Shown here: positions 17,410-26,983 of the stretch, in pieces
Layout of the letters: every line of letters starts with the position of its first letter
Numbering within the stretch: position 1 is the stretch's first letter
Origin: Bacillota bacterium
Lineage (GTDB): Bacteria; Bacillota; Clostridia; Peptostreptococcales; Anaerovoracaceae
NCBI GenBank assembly: GCA_019420305.1
Contig: JAHZHL010000036.1
Location: 1 to 64,000, forward strand
Reading direction: 5' to 3'
Length of the DNA: 64,000 bases
The notes under the pieces: model-generated
Told to the model about the DNA's origin: nothing
The model's database searches: none
The model's input: only the letters and a program-made list of their open reading frames with translations
Program-made: the position numbers and the translations under genes

Positions 17410-18783
17410 TTACTGTTCCTTTCTTCGTTCTAACGCTTCTACAATCTCCAAATGCTTCTTTTCCGAAATCGGATAACTCTTCACAAAAATCGCAGCTCCC
17501 AAAAATAAAATTCCCGGGATAAACGTGACTGCCCATTCAATGCCTAAAAGGGTTCTTGCATTCTGGACTTGCGCATGCTGATTATAACCGAACCAAAACA
17601 AGACAACCGCAAGCATCTGTGTCGCCAGAGCATTGGAAATTTTTAAAACAATCTTCGACACAGATAAAAGAATCGCTTCTCTTCGGCGGTTATTCTGATA
17701 TTCGTCAAGTTCGCTGATATCGTAGATCATTGCGTAAATCAGCTGCCAGTACGCGGAAGTCCCGATTGAAAAAATAACGATATAGACGCAAAGAGCAGCC
17801 ATTGTATTTATCCCGGAAATTCCGAAGAACAAAAATGCGCCTCCGGTAGCCATGTAGCAGCATATCATCACATTCTTTTTGTCATACTTCTTCGAAAGCC
17901 TTGAAATCACTGGCGTCATCCCGATTCCCGCAACAGTCATAATCCCAAGGACAATCGCTTTTTTACTCTCCGCAATTCCCAGATTGTATTTCATAAAATA
18001 AGCAATTCCCGAATTGCAGAACACATTCGCCACGGAAATCAGCAGGGAAGTAATCAGCAGGAGCAGAAACGGCTTTATTTTTAAAAGATCCCTGTATTCC
18101 AGAAAAACATTCTGAGACGTCTCTCCTTTTACCTCTCGTTTTCCGACATGCACCTTCCTTCGGAAGGTTCGGCACGTTTCAATCTGGGAACACGCCCCGA
18201 TAACCGCAATTACCAGAATCGTGATCTGCCAGGCTTTCTGCATGGAAAAACCTTGTTCCTGAAACCATTCTACAGAGGGTAATATAAATACAACGCCCAC
18301 CAGGTTGCCAATCCCCATAAAAAATCTGGCAAAGCTGCGCAGATCTGTCCGTTCTGCCGCGTTCATTGTCAGATCCGCCCCCAGAGCTTCATATGGAATC
18401 ATGAAAGTAGAGTGGGCCGTCATCAGAGCCGCCATTACCAAAACATAGTAGCCTGCCATAAACGGGACACTTCCATGCACTACAGAAAAAAATAGAAACA
18501 GCGTAATCGCCATGGGCAATATGGATGCCTTCATATAAGGCAGCCGTTTGCCTCCTTTTAACGGATAGTGATCCGAGATGTAACCGATCAGGCCCACGGA
18601 AAACGCGTTCCATACAGTTGCCGCAAATACCACATTTCCGGCAATCAGAGGATCCAGTTTTACTACATCTGTCATAAAAAACAGACCATAAATAATCAGA
18701 AGATTATAGACCGCTGTATCTCCGACAGACGCGGCTCCATACCCGATTTTATCTTTTACCGAAAACGTGCGCTCCTTCTTCAT
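17410..18783 (-). CDS. GPH-type (MelB-like) cation symporter
   Basis: Major-facilitator protein of 457 residues with about 12 membrane helices. The N-terminal KIGYGAASVGDTAVYNLL and the GYISDHYPLKGGKRLPYM loop are typical of the glycoside-pentoside-hexuronide:cation symporter family (MFS_2). The family name does not fix the substrate, and amino acids or organic acids are possible here given the dehydrogenase neighbours. The start at 18783 (MKKERTFS) follows AAGGAG. A strong hairpin (18823-18851) separates it from the saccharopine-dehydrogenase-like gene upstream. Confidence 0.88.
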   Translation of the reverse strand: MKKERTFSVKDKIGYGAASVGDTAVYNLLIIYGLFFMTDVVKLDPLIAGNVVFAATVWNAFSVGLIGYISDHYPLKGGKRLPYMKASILPMAITLFLFFSVVHGSVPFMAGYYVLVMAALMTAHSTFMIPYEALGADLTMNAAERTDLRSFARFFMGIGNLVGVVFILPSVEWFQEQGFSMQKAWQITILVIAVIGACSQIETCRTFRRKVHVGKREVKGETSQNVFLEYRDLLKIKPFLLLLITSLLISVANVFCNSGIAYFMKYNLGIAESKKAIVLGIMTVAGIGMTPVISRLSKKYDKKNVMICCYMATGGAFLFFGISGINTMAALCVYIVIFSIGTSAYWQLIYAMIYDISELDEYQNNRRREAILLSVSKIVLKISNALATQMLAVVLFWFGYNQHAQVQNARTLLGIEWAVTFIPGILFLGAAIFVKSYPISEKKHLEIVEALERRKEQ

Positions 18784-18822
18784 AAAGTTTCTCCTTGCTG
18801 CCTTTTCTGTCCAGAAAAATAA

Positions 18823-18851
18823 GCCGCCGCAAGGAAGGTCATGGCGGCGGC
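18823..18851 (-). terminator. Intercistronic terminator in the sigma-54 operon
   Basis: GCCGCCGC / GCGGCGGC, followed on the minus strand by TTATTTTT. It lies between the saccharopine-dehydrogenase-like gene and the permease, so the first gene should be expressed most strongly. Confidence 0.75.
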
Positions 18852-18870
18852 CCATTTTCTTTTTTCGGAA

Positions 18871-20037
18871 TTAAAGTTCTTCTGTAACCTTGGAGAATAC
18901 GTGGACGTCTCTCTTCTCCAGTTCTCTGAAGTAAATATTTGTGTCAAGAACCTGTTCTCCGGTAAAGAACCCTTTTTCCTTCACCTGACCTCTTGCCAGC
19001 ATTTTCGCTGTAATCGCGCCAGGGAATCCTACGGAAAAATGTCCGTTCGACAGTCCCCACGGATGGTGGTGAAGATCCGTTTCAACTTCATACGTACATT
19101 TCTTTCCGCCCTTCGTTCCGGTTACAATTACCCTTAGCAGCTTCATATCGTCCGGAGTGCCTGTTTTCGCGCCCGGTTTTGTCTCAAACACTTCCAGAAG
19201 AAAATCTCTCGGAGCAATTTCAACACCCTTCACATTGATCTTCTCCTCGCTGCCTAATCCGTTTTCAATCAGGAAGCGAAGGCGTTCTTCAAAAAGAGTC
19301 GGCAGTGCCAGTTTGAAAGCTACATTTTTGATGCCCTTGTCTTTATAGGCAATCGGCATTGTCGCGACTTCCGAATGAATCATGTTATACAGATTTAAAG
19401 TTCCATACGGCTCCGGAAAATCTACCGTCATTTTTCCGGAGAAAGGAGGAAGTTCCACGTGTTTTCCATCCTTGAACTCGAAGTTATTCATTGTGAATTC
19501 TTCAATAATCGTATTCAGCGCGTAAGGCGGAACAAATCCGTATCCTGTGGCGCTCCTATTGATAATCGCATCCAGGATCAGAATATCTTCTACCGTATCA
19601 AGACGATCGGTCGCATATTTAGTCAGAACATTTACGATCCCCGGCGCACTTCCTGAACCGACAATTCCTGTAATTCCCGCTTTTCGGAAGTCTTCGTCTC
19701 TTCCCATCTGTTCGACCGCCCAGTGAAACAGACCGCCGAAATCTGTATAATTGGTTTTTGATTCCAAGCACGCATTCATAACGTCCATATTAAAAATATG
19801 GGAAGAACCGTTAATTACAACATCATAGTCAGCAAGAGCTTCGGCAAGAGCGGCAGTGTCTTTCAGATCGATCACTTTTGTTTCAATTTTGGGCGAATTA
19901 ACCAGCTCTTTTCTCACCTTCAGCGCTTCTTCATTGATATCAATTAACAGGATTTTTTCCACATCACTTGTTTCTACAAAGTCATAAATCGCGGACAGGC
20001 TCTGTCTTCCCGCACCACCTGTAATTGCAGCTTTCAT
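18871..20037 (-). CDS. Saccharopine dehydrogenase family oxidoreductase
   Basis: 388-residue NAD(P)-binding enzyme: N-terminal GGAGRQSLSAIYDFVE Rossmann loop, acidic LLIDIN at the end of the second strand, then VINGSSHIFNMDVMNACLES and GSGSAPGIVNVLTKYA. This matches the saccharopine dehydrogenase / carboxynorspermidine synthase superfamily. Substrate is not determined; amino acid oxidation or reductive amination is expected. First gene after a sigma-54 promoter, followed by a permease and an alcohol dehydrogenase, with a PAS-type activator gene just upstream. The trio looks like a catabolic unit for one amino-acid-derived compound. Confidence 0.82.
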   Translation of the reverse strand: MKAAITGGAGRQSLSAIYDFVETSDVEKILLIDINEEALKVRKELVNSPKIETKVIDLKDTAALAEALADYDVVINGSSHIFNMDVMNACLESKTNYTDFGGLFHWAVEQMGRDEDFRKAGITGIVGSGSAPGIVNVLTKYATDRLDTVEDILILDAIINRSATGYGFVPPYALNTIIEEFTMNNFEFKDGKHVELPPFSGKMTVDFPEPYGTLNLYNMIHSEVATMPIAYKDKGIKNVAFKLALPTLFEERLRFLIENGLGSEEKINVKGVEIAPRDFLLEVFETKPGAKTGTPDDMKLLRVIVTGTKGGKKCTYEVETDLHHHPWGLSNGHFSVGFPGAITAKMLARGQVKEKGFFTGEQVLDTNIYFRELEKRDVHVFSKVTEEL

Positions 20038-20100
20038 GTTCGTACCTCCTTATGGTTTTTATAAAGATTGATTTGGTTTCCGGAAATCACTTATAATAAT

Positions 20101-20116
20101 CGCAAATGGCATGCCA
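20101..20116 (-). promoter_or_regulatory. Sigma-54 (-24/-12) promoter of the saccharopine-dehydrogenase operon
   Basis: Minus strand TGGCATGCCATTTGCG keeps the GG-N10-GC core. It is about 64 nt upstream of the ATG at 20037. Confidence 0.75.
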
Positions 20117-20208
20117 AACTGTTCAAAATTTTTTTAAAATTATAAACCCTAGGATTTGCAACGATTCCGCGCTTTTTGCTCCGACTCCGGCACGTCCGGT
20201 TTCCTTTT

Positions 20209-20226
20209 TTTCATGCATGTCTGCAT
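20209..20226 (-). promoter_or_regulatory. Candidate upstream activator site of the saccharopine-dehydrogenase operon
   Basis: Plus strand TTTCATGCATGTCTGCAT, 93 nt upstream of the -24/-12 element, nearly identical in sequence and spacing to 16115-16132. Confidence 0.6.
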
Positions 20227-20532
20227 TTTCTTATGTACAGAGACATATTCGCTCTGTCCGCGATCGAGCAAAAGAGAGTAACTAGCGCCCTGAATTACTA
20301 TACTAAAGTTGTAACAAAAGTGACGAATAAGAGATCATACAAATTAAGGAAAAAAGAGATGTAAACGATACCACAAAGTTACACCCCGGAATTAAAGACG
20401 TATTAAAATATGATTCTATGAAAGAAACGCTCAAGCTCCGTAAAGAGAGTGCAGAACTCTGAAAGGTGCAGGAACAAAGCCGTGAAACATGTCACGAATA
20501 CAACGGAGCAGACAGATCCCCAAAAAAAATCT
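20227..20532. other. Intergenic stretch with a possible decayed reading frame
   Basis: About 300 bases between the activator site and the terminator of the sigma-54 activator gene. On the plus strand one frame is open for about 43 codons without a start codon (ending at 20462, ...MKETLKLRKESAEL) and, after a stop, stays open again through the terminator. This may be a gene remnant or chance. I see no RNA family, repeat or promoter I can name here. Confidence 0.3.
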
Positions 20533-20575
20533 GTCAGACGTTTTTTAGCCGCAAGCGTTATAAAAAACGTCTGAC
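20533..20575. terminator. Perfect inverted repeat / bidirectional terminator after the activator gene
   Basis: A 14-bp perfect stem GTCAGACGTTTTTT / AAAAAACGTCTGAC, downstream of the sigma-54 activator stop codon (20603). Confidence 0.65.
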
Positions 20576-20602
20576 CACAACGTAAGAAACGAGTTTCCGC
20601 CG

Positions 20603-22405
20603 TTATACTGTGATATCCAGTTCTGTCAGTTTTCTATACAAAGTCGCTCTGGACAAACCCAACTCTTTCGCGACGGTATCTTTTGCGTTTCCGCTGGTTC
20701 CGTATTTTTTCAATTTTCTGGTAATGATTTCTTTTTCATACTGTTTTACCTGTTCGGAAAGAGGCAGGTTCGTATCCTGGAACCGCATTACATTTTCTTC
20801 ATTGCGCAAGAGCCTTGCCGGCACTTCGTCCATCCCAATGGTATCGCCAAAGGCCATATTGGTCCCATATTCTACCGCATTTTCCAGTTCACGTACATTT
20901 CCCGGCCAGTCATGGTTGATATAAAGTTCTTCCACCTCTTTTGTAAAACCGGTAATTTTACGGTTCATAAATGTGTTATATTTCCTCAGGAAATGGTACA
21001 TTAAAAGCTTAATATCATCCCTGCGCTCCCTGAGGGGCGGAATAGTCAGCGGAATTACGCTGAGTCTGTAATATAGGTCTTCCCGAAACGTGCCTTCCCG
21101 AATCATCCCCTCCAGATCTTTGTTTGTAGCAGCGATTACCCGTACATCAACGATAATATTTTTATTTCCGCCTACCCTCTCAAACCGCATATTCTGCAGA
21201 ACATGAAGGATTTTCACCTGAAGGTGCGGCGGCATATCGCCGATTTCATCCAGGAAAATCGTTCCTCCGTTGGCGACTTCAAACTTTCCCGCCTTTCCTT
21301 TATCACTGGCACCGGTAAACGCCCCTTTTTCATATCCGAAGAGCTCACTTTCCAGAAGAGGCTCGGGTATCGCGCCGCAATTAACCGTAACAAACGGCCC
21401 TTCTCCCCTCGGGCTTGCATAGTGAATCGCTTTCGCGAACATTTCCTTTCCTGTTCCGCTTTCTCCGGTAATCAAAACGGTAGAGTTCCCTTTCGCTGTG
21501 ATCAGCGCCTGTTTTTTCGCTTTCTTTATTTCCTCGCTGTTTCCCACAATATCGTCCAGCGTATTCTGCAGCGCGCGGGTATTGATATTATATACCAGCT
21601 TCTGCGCTTCCTGGATATCGCGGAAGGATATTACGACACCGCCTATTTCATCACCGGAAATATAGGGCTTTGCTGTTACAATAAAATGCATTTTTCCCCT
21701 CGGAGTCGTAAAGATTTCCTCATTTTCCGTATAACCCCTTCCCGTTTCGATTACTTCCAGAGCCGGGGTTCCCATCATAAAATCATTGATATGCCGTCCG
21801 ATCAAATCCGATTTGGTTGTCTTGAATAAAGTCGCGGCCATATTATTGCAATGCTTTATGTATCCTTTTTTATCCAGCGCGAAGATTCCCTCATGTGTTG
21901 TTTCCAGCACAGTGGACATCTCATCTCTGGACGCTTCCACGCCTTCTAAAATCTCTTGCTGGGACGCTTTCGCCGCCAAAAGATCCGCCATCTTTTCCAC
22001 AAACGTCACCATGCTCCTCTTCTTATCCAGCAGGATGGCTTTCTGCTGCTCAGTGAAGGCAATCAAACCGATAACGCCGATCGTATCCCCCCGCATAACG
22101 ATTGGGGTACAGATTTCCGCCAGCTCTCCGAAATGCGTCCTGCCAGCTCCCATATCATCGTAGTCTTCCGCCCGCTTTGCGTCTTCGATAGATTCTGTTT
22201 TACCGCTGCGCAGGACTCTGGCATACAGATAATTGCTATCCAGATGTCCTCCCTCTTCCTTCTGCCCGATCATCGAAGCGTAGATGCCGGTCCCTCCTAC
22301 AATTGTCAAATCTGTGTCTACAATTTCAACTTCAACGCCTATGGCAATGCTGATCGCTTCCGCGACCTGTGTAACACTATTTGAAATCTCTCGTAAAATG
22401 GACAT
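20603..22405 (-). CDS. Sigma-54 activator with ligand-sensing and PAS domains
   Basis: Enhancer-binding protein of 600 residues. The N-terminal part (about 1-150) resembles a GAF-like or sugar-diacid-type sensor (VEIVDTDLTIVGGTGIY ... ICTPIVMRGDTIGVIGLIAF), followed by a PAS domain (about 170-280, TTHEGIFALDKKGYIKHCN), the AAA+ domain with GESGTGKEMFAKAIHY, the GAFTGA loop and TIFLDEIGDMP, and a C-terminal Fis-type HTH (TVAKELGLSRATLYRKLTEL). It lies next to a sigma-54 promoter and is its most likely activator. The start at 22405 (MSILREIS) follows AAGGAGAG. Confidence 0.93.
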   Translation of the reverse strand: MSILREISNSVTQVAEAISIAIGVEVEIVDTDLTIVGGTGIYASMIGQKEEGGHLDSNYLYARVLRSGKTESIEDAKRAEDYDDMGAGRTHFGELAEICTPIVMRGDTIGVIGLIAFTEQQKAILLDKKRSMVTFVEKMADLLAAKASQQEILEGVEASRDEMSTVLETTHEGIFALDKKGYIKHCNNMAATLFKTTKSDLIGRHINDFMMGTPALEVIETGRGYTENEEIFTTPRGKMHFIVTAKPYISGDEIGGVVISFRDIQEAQKLVYNINTRALQNTLDDIVGNSEEIKKAKKQALITAKGNSTVLITGESGTGKEMFAKAIHYASPRGEGPFVTVNCGAIPEPLLESELFGYEKGAFTGASDKGKAGKFEVANGGTIFLDEIGDMPPHLQVKILHVLQNMRFERVGGNKNIIVDVRVIAATNKDLEGMIREGTFREDLYYRLSVIPLTIPPLRERRDDIKLLMYHFLRKYNTFMNRKITGFTKEVEELYINHDWPGNVRELENAVEYGTNMAFGDTIGMDEVPARLLRNEENVMRFQDTNLPLSEQVKQYEKEIITRKLKKYGTSGNAKDTVAKELGLSRATLYRKLTELDITV

Positions 22406-22567
22406 CGCTCTCTCCTTTATGTTTGATAACACCAAATCTTTCGGTATATCACTATCTTATAACACAAGAATTCGGATTTCAATATAGTATCTAAGATTTT
22501 TTCTCAATTTTAATACATTTTTTCGATTTTTCTAAATATGAAAGTTTTTTTGAACAGTCTGATCGTT

Positions 22568-24217
22568 CTATCTACTTTCTTCTGTAACAGCCGCGCCCAG
22601 GTTCACGGAGTCTTTCTCAAGCTCAAGAACAATGTTATTAATTTTAGCCAGCTTTTCGGGAGACAGAGTGGAATCTACCGCAAGATGCGTGTTGTATAGA
22701 ATTCCCTCCAGTCTGCGGTGGATATCTGAAATATTTTTTTTAACGTTTTCCAGAGCCTCACTGTCCATCGCGTCCCTCAGCGCCTGTTCCTTATTCACAA
22801 TCTCATCTTTTTCCAGTACAAATTCCGAATTCCCCTGGACTACGATCGGATGATATCCCAGTTCCCGCTCCACGGTTTCCGCAAAGTCTCTCTTTGATTC
22901 CGGCTCGCCATGAACCAAAAAAATATGCTTTGGTTCTTTATGAAACCCTCGAAGCCAAGTCAGCAGTCCATCCCGGTCAGCGTGTCCGGAAAAGCCTTCC
23001 AGGTTATAAATCTCCGCATTTACCCGGATAGTTTCTCCAAAGAGTGTTACTTCCTCCGCGCCTTCCACCAGCATCCTGCCCAAAGTACCTTCCGCCTGAT
23101 AGCCGACAAAAATGATACTGGCTTTCGGATTCCACAGGTTATGTTTCAAATGGTGCCGGATTCTTCCCGCCTCGCACATTCCGCTGGCGGAAATAATCAC
23201 TTTCGGGCGTTCATTGTGGTTGAGCGCTACAGAATCTTCTGTGCTGCGTGTAAACCGCAAGTTTTTAAAATCCAACGGGTTGTCTCCGCTTGTAATAATC
23301 TCTTTCATCTCATCGTCAAAAACCTGAGCATTTCGTTTAAAGACTTCCGTCGCGGTCGTCGCCATCGGACTGTCAACATAGACCATCAGATCTTCCAGAT
23401 CCCTCCGGTATTCTTTATTCTTTTCATAAAAACGATTGAATTCGTAGATCAGTTCCTGTGTTCTGCCTACCGCGAAGGAAGGGATTACCACAGTGCCTCC
23501 CCGCCGCGCCGTCTTAATCACGATTTCCATGAGTGACTTTACGTCCATGGAATTCTGCGGATGCAACCGATTGCCATAAGTAGTTTCCATAATGACATAG
23601 TCGGCTTTTTTTATAATAGTGGGATCTCTTAAAATCGGCCGATCCATCACTCCCAGATCGCCGGAGAAAACAATTTTGGACACATTTTCGCCTTCCGTCA
23701 CCCATAACTCTGTAATTGCGGAGCCCAGAATATGCCCCGCATCGTTAAATACGATTTTCATTTCCGAATTCAGCTCGATTAACTGGTCATAAAGTACAGG
23801 TTTTACAAATTTCAGTGATTCTATCGCGTCATTACAGGTGTACAGCGGCTCGATCAGCGGCCTGCCCGCCCTTTCGTTCTTGCGGTTTTTCCATTCCGCT
23901 TCTTTTTCATGTATATAACCGCTGTCTTTCAGCATAACTTCCAGCAGATCCGCCGTCGCGTCTGTACAGTAAATATCTCCTCTGAAGCCTCGTTTGACCA
24001 GCAGAGGGATTCTTCCGCAGTGGTCAATATGGGCATGGCTTAATACCATATAATCAATTTCTGCCGGATCAAACGGGAATGCCTCATAGTTCATCGCGTC
24101 CATAGCCTTTCCGCCCTGGAACTGTCCGCAGTCCAGCAGAATTTTATGATTCTCTGTCGTAATAAGATGACAAGATCCTGTGACACCGGTGGACGCACCG
24201 CAAAACTGTATTTTCAT
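22568..24217 (-). CDS. Beta-CASP family metallo-beta-lactamase RNA hydrolase
   Basis: 549-residue nuclease-type protein: metallo-beta-lactamase domain with zinc motif HAHIDH, LLDCGQFQGG and GHILGSAI, then the beta-CASP insert (about 240-380; YGNRLH, VVIPSFAVGRTQEL, DSPMA) and the C-terminal IISASGMCEAGRIRHHLK, FVGYQAEGTLG and GFSGHAD motifs of the CPSF73/YSH1-like group. Expected to cut or trim RNA using zinc. The C-terminal 90 residues are a charged, helical extension. Not linked to the pyrimidine genes next to it by any obvious function. Confidence 0.9.
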   Translation of the reverse strand: MKIQFCGASTGVTGSCHLITTENHKILLDCGQFQGGKAMDAMNYEAFPFDPAEIDYMVLSHAHIDHCGRIPLLVKRGFRGDIYCTDATADLLEVMLKDSGYIHEKEAEWKNRKNERAGRPLIEPLYTCNDAIESLKFVKPVLYDQLIELNSEMKIVFNDAGHILGSAITELWVTEGENVSKIVFSGDLGVMDRPILRDPTIIKKADYVIMETTYGNRLHPQNSMDVKSLMEIVIKTARRGGTVVIPSFAVGRTQELIYEFNRFYEKNKEYRRDLEDLMVYVDSPMATTATEVFKRNAQVFDDEMKEIITSGDNPLDFKNLRFTRSTEDSVALNHNERPKVIISASGMCEAGRIRHHLKHNLWNPKASIIFVGYQAEGTLGRMLVEGAEEVTLFGETIRVNAEIYNLEGFSGHADRDGLLTWLRGFHKEPKHIFLVHGEPESKRDFAETVERELGYHPIVVQGNSEFVLEKDEIVNKEQALRDAMDSEALENVKKNISDIHRRLEGILYNTHLAVDSTLSPEKLAKINNIVLELEKDSVNLGAAVTEESR

Positions 24218-24416
24218 AAAGAGTCCTCCTATCCTTTTTGTCTGAGGGTTCCTATAATTCTGTCTTTATTATACACCTCTTCTTCTCTGCACGCCAGATC
24301 GGAAAAAGAAACGCGCGTACAACGAAACAGCGCCCTGCAAGAAGGCGCCATTTCGCTGTGTATGGTAACTTTAGTAAGAAATTTTTCAGCATCCGGTTTT
24401 CGCAGCCATGCAAAAC

Positions 24417-25670
24417 CTACTCATAATGATGCTTTATAGCGATATCTACCGGTTTTCTGCCGTCTTTCCATTTTATTTCGCCCGGAGTGATACATTCCTG
24501 TACCGGGCATACGTTGAGGCACAAATGGCAGCCGACACAATTATCGTTCAGCTCCGGCCTTCTCTTTTCCTCGTTCCAGTCGATAGCCTGATGCGCTCCG
24601 TCATAACAAGATATATAACATCTTCCGCATCCGATGCATTTTTCTTCATCGAAGTTCGGCAGAATCTTAAAGTCGCGGTTCAGCTCTTCCGCCGGAATAA
24701 TATTCGGCAGCGCGCATCCGATAAATTCATCCAGTTTATTGTAGCCTCTCTCATCCATAAAGTGCATGAGTCCGTTTGCCATATCTTCCACAATCCTGTA
24801 ACCGTACTGCATAATCGCGGTCGTAACCTGGACATTTCTGCATCCCAGAGCCAGGAATTCCGCCGCGTCGCGCCAGGTCTCGATTCCACCGATACCGGAG
24901 ATCTCCAGATTTTTCAGTTTTTCATTCTGCAGCATCTGCGCGATAAATCGCAGAGCGATCGGCTTGATCGCTGCCCCGGAGTAGCCGGAAATCGAGGATT
25001 TTCCGTTTACAACCGGCATGGCGGTCATATTTTCAAAATCAATATTCGTAATTGATTTGATGGTGTTAATCGCCGATACGGAAGCCGCGCCGCCTTCAAT
25101 CGCGGCGATTGCCGGTTCCTCCATATTCTTGCAGTTTGGCGTCATCTTGGCGATAAACGGGATTTTGGTAGTTTCTGCGACTGCTTTCGAATAGGATCTC
25201 ACCAGTTCCAGATTTGTTCCCACGTCCGAGCCCATATCATGGCTGGTCATCTGCGGACAGGAAAAATTTCCTTCAATCAGATCCGCTTCCGCCTGCTCGG
25301 CCATCTTTGCCAGATCCCGCCACTCCTGCTCATTGCTGCCCATAATGGAAGCAACCATAACTTTATCCGGGTAGGCCCTCTTCAGCTTGCGCATATTCTC
25401 AAAGTTGACTTCTGTCGGTTTGTCAGAAATCTGTTCCATGTTTTTAAATCCCACCCAGGGAAGCCCTTCTTTATTTACATTATCGAATCTTGGCGAACAT
25501 TCGTCTGCGACAAAAATACCGATTGTCTTGTAAAATACACCGCCCCATCCGGCTTCAAAACTCTTCGCGACCATTTCATAATTGCTTCCTACCGGCGAAG
25601 ATGAAAGGAAGAACGGATTTTCGCATTCAACACCTAAATAGTTAATGGATAAATCTTTTTTAACTGCCAT
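24417..25670 (-). CDS. preA: NAD-dependent dihydropyrimidine dehydrogenase, catalytic subunit
   Basis: Flavin- and Fe-S-containing subunit that reduces uracil or thymine to the 5,6-dihydro form, with electrons from PreT. The FMN barrel carries the catalytic cysteine in GNFSCPQM (C138), the phosphate-binding GIGGIETWRDAAEFLALG, and NTIKSITNIDFENM. The C-terminal about 80 residues hold two [4Fe-4S] motifs (CIGCGRCYISC and CVGCHLCLNVCP). At 417 residues it matches E. coli PreA. preT ends one base before it, so the two are translated as a unit. Confidence 0.95.
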   Translation of the reverse strand: MAVKKDLSINYLGVECENPFFLSSSPVGSNYEMVAKSFEAGWGGVFYKTIGIFVADECSPRFDNVNKEGLPWVGFKNMEQISDKPTEVNFENMRKLKRAYPDKVMVASIMGSNEQEWRDLAKMAEQAEADLIEGNFSCPQMTSHDMGSDVGTNLELVRSYSKAVAETTKIPFIAKMTPNCKNMEEPAIAAIEGGAASVSAINTIKSITNIDFENMTAMPVVNGKSSISGYSGAAIKPIALRFIAQMLQNEKLKNLEISGIGGIETWRDAAEFLALGCRNVQVTTAIMQYGYRIVEDMANGLMHFMDERGYNKLDEFIGCALPNIIPAEELNRDFKILPNFDEEKCIGCGRCYISCYDGAHQAIDWNEEKRRPELNDNCVGCHLCLNVCPVQECITPGEIKWKDGRKPVDIAIKHHYE

Positions 25671-25671
25671 C

Positions 25672-26937
25672 CTATTTCACTCCTTTCTTTTCCAGGTACG
25701 CAATCATGGACGCTCCGGCCGCTTTTCCCGCCGCCACCGCTTCTACAACGGTCTTACCTCCGTTTACAATGTCTCCTGCCGCGAAATATTTGCCCTCACT
25801 TGTTGAACCGTCTTCTGCCGCCTGGATCATTCCCTTATCTGTCAATTTGACAGGCGCGACTTTCGCCATATCTTCCGGACCCTGTCCTGTGGCAAACACA
25901 ACGGTATCCGCGGAAATACGCATCTCCGCGTTTTCATCCCGGAAGCCTCTGAACACTGCGGTTTCCGCTTTTCCACTGCCATTTACAGCCTCAGGAGCCA
26001 TTCCTGTAGTGATTCCGATTCCCAGTTCCAGCGCATACTGGAATTCCGTCATATTCCCGGGAGCTTCTTCCAGCGTACGTCTGTAAACAATGCGTACGTC
26101 TTCCGCGCCGAGAAGCTTTGCGGTTACGGCACAGTCAACGGTTACATCTCCTCCGCCTACGACTACCACCCGTTTTCCGGGGTTAAACGCCTCGCCTTTT
26201 GTTTTCGCTTCTTTCAGAAAGTCCGCTGCCGCGTAAACGCCTTTCAGCTTGCTTCCTTCAATATCCGGAACTTTCGTCCCCCACAGTCCTGTACCGATAA
26301 ACACTGCGTCGAAGTCCGCCACATCCGCTTCCCGCGCTTCTTTTCCAAACTCAAAGGTTACGCCAAGTCCGGCAACCTGCGCGATATCGTGATCCACAAC
26401 CGCCTGAGGGAGACGGCTCGGAACAATTCCATATGTAAGCACTCCGCCCGCTTTTTCTTCTCTCTCAAAAATGGTGACATCATAACCCGCTTTCGCTAGT
26501 TCAGCCGCGCATGCCAGGGAAGCGGGACCCGCTCCGATGCAGGCGGCTTTTGCCTGCTTCTTTTCGGCAGGCGCTTGCAGAGTCTGCATGCCAAACACTT
26601 TTTCCTGCTCGATTGCGTATCTCTGAAGCTTTCCAATTTCAATGGGCCGATCGATCCCGCATCTGGAGCACGCTTCTTCGCACAATCTGTCATACGGGCA
26701 TACTCTCGCGCAGGTTCCTCCAAGAACATTGTTTTCCCGAATCGTTTCCGCCGCGCCCTTTACATTGCGAAAGCGGATCGAACGGATAAATTTCGCAGGA
26801 TCCGTCCCCGCGGGGCAACCCTGGCTGCATGGTGCGTCGTGACACAGCAGACACCTTGCGGCTTCCTCCATAGCAGTTCTGTGATTAAATCCACAGACAG
26901 CTTCTGCGGTGTACCTTGCCTTTACTACTTTACTCAA
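25672..26937 (-). CDS. preT: NAD-dependent dihydropyrimidine dehydrogenase, electron-transfer subunit
   Basis: GltD-like FAD/NAD(P) flavoprotein passing electrons to PreA. The N-terminal helical domain holds cysteines for Fe-S clusters (CLLCHDAPCSQGCPAG, then CARVCPYDRLCEEACSRCG), followed by the FAD loop CIGAGPASLACAAELA and the second nucleotide loop VVVGGGDVTVDCAVTA, and a C-terminal FAAGDIVNGGKTVVEAVAAG. 421 residues, as expected for PreT. Directly upstream of preA and downstream of an M20 hydrolase, with a strong hairpin (26984-27025) in the gap before it. Confidence 0.94.
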   Translation of the reverse strand: MSKVVKARYTAEAVCGFNHRTAMEEAARCLLCHDAPCSQGCPAGTDPAKFIRSIRFRNVKGAAETIRENNVLGGTCARVCPYDRLCEEACSRCGIDRPIEIGKLQRYAIEQEKVFGMQTLQAPAEKKQAKAACIGAGPASLACAAELAKAGYDVTIFEREEKAGGVLTYGIVPSRLPQAVVDHDIAQVAGLGVTFEFGKEAREADVADFDAVFIGTGLWGTKVPDIEGSKLKGVYAAADFLKEAKTKGEAFNPGKRVVVVGGGDVTVDCAVTAKLLGAEDVRIVYRRTLEEAPGNMTEFQYALELGIGITTGMAPEAVNGSGKAETAVFRGFRDENAEMRISADTVVFATGQGPEDMAKVAPVKLTDKGMIQAAEDGSTSEGKYFAAGDIVNGGKTVVEAVAAGKAAGASMIAYLEKKGVK

Positions 26938-26983
26938 TTTACACTCCTCCTTACCGCATCCCTAGCTCTCACTTGGAAAAAAC

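Noticed and set aside
24320..24360. GC-rich inverted repeat after preA as a terminator
   Set aside because: The stem needs several mismatches and lacks a U-tract, so I did not list it.
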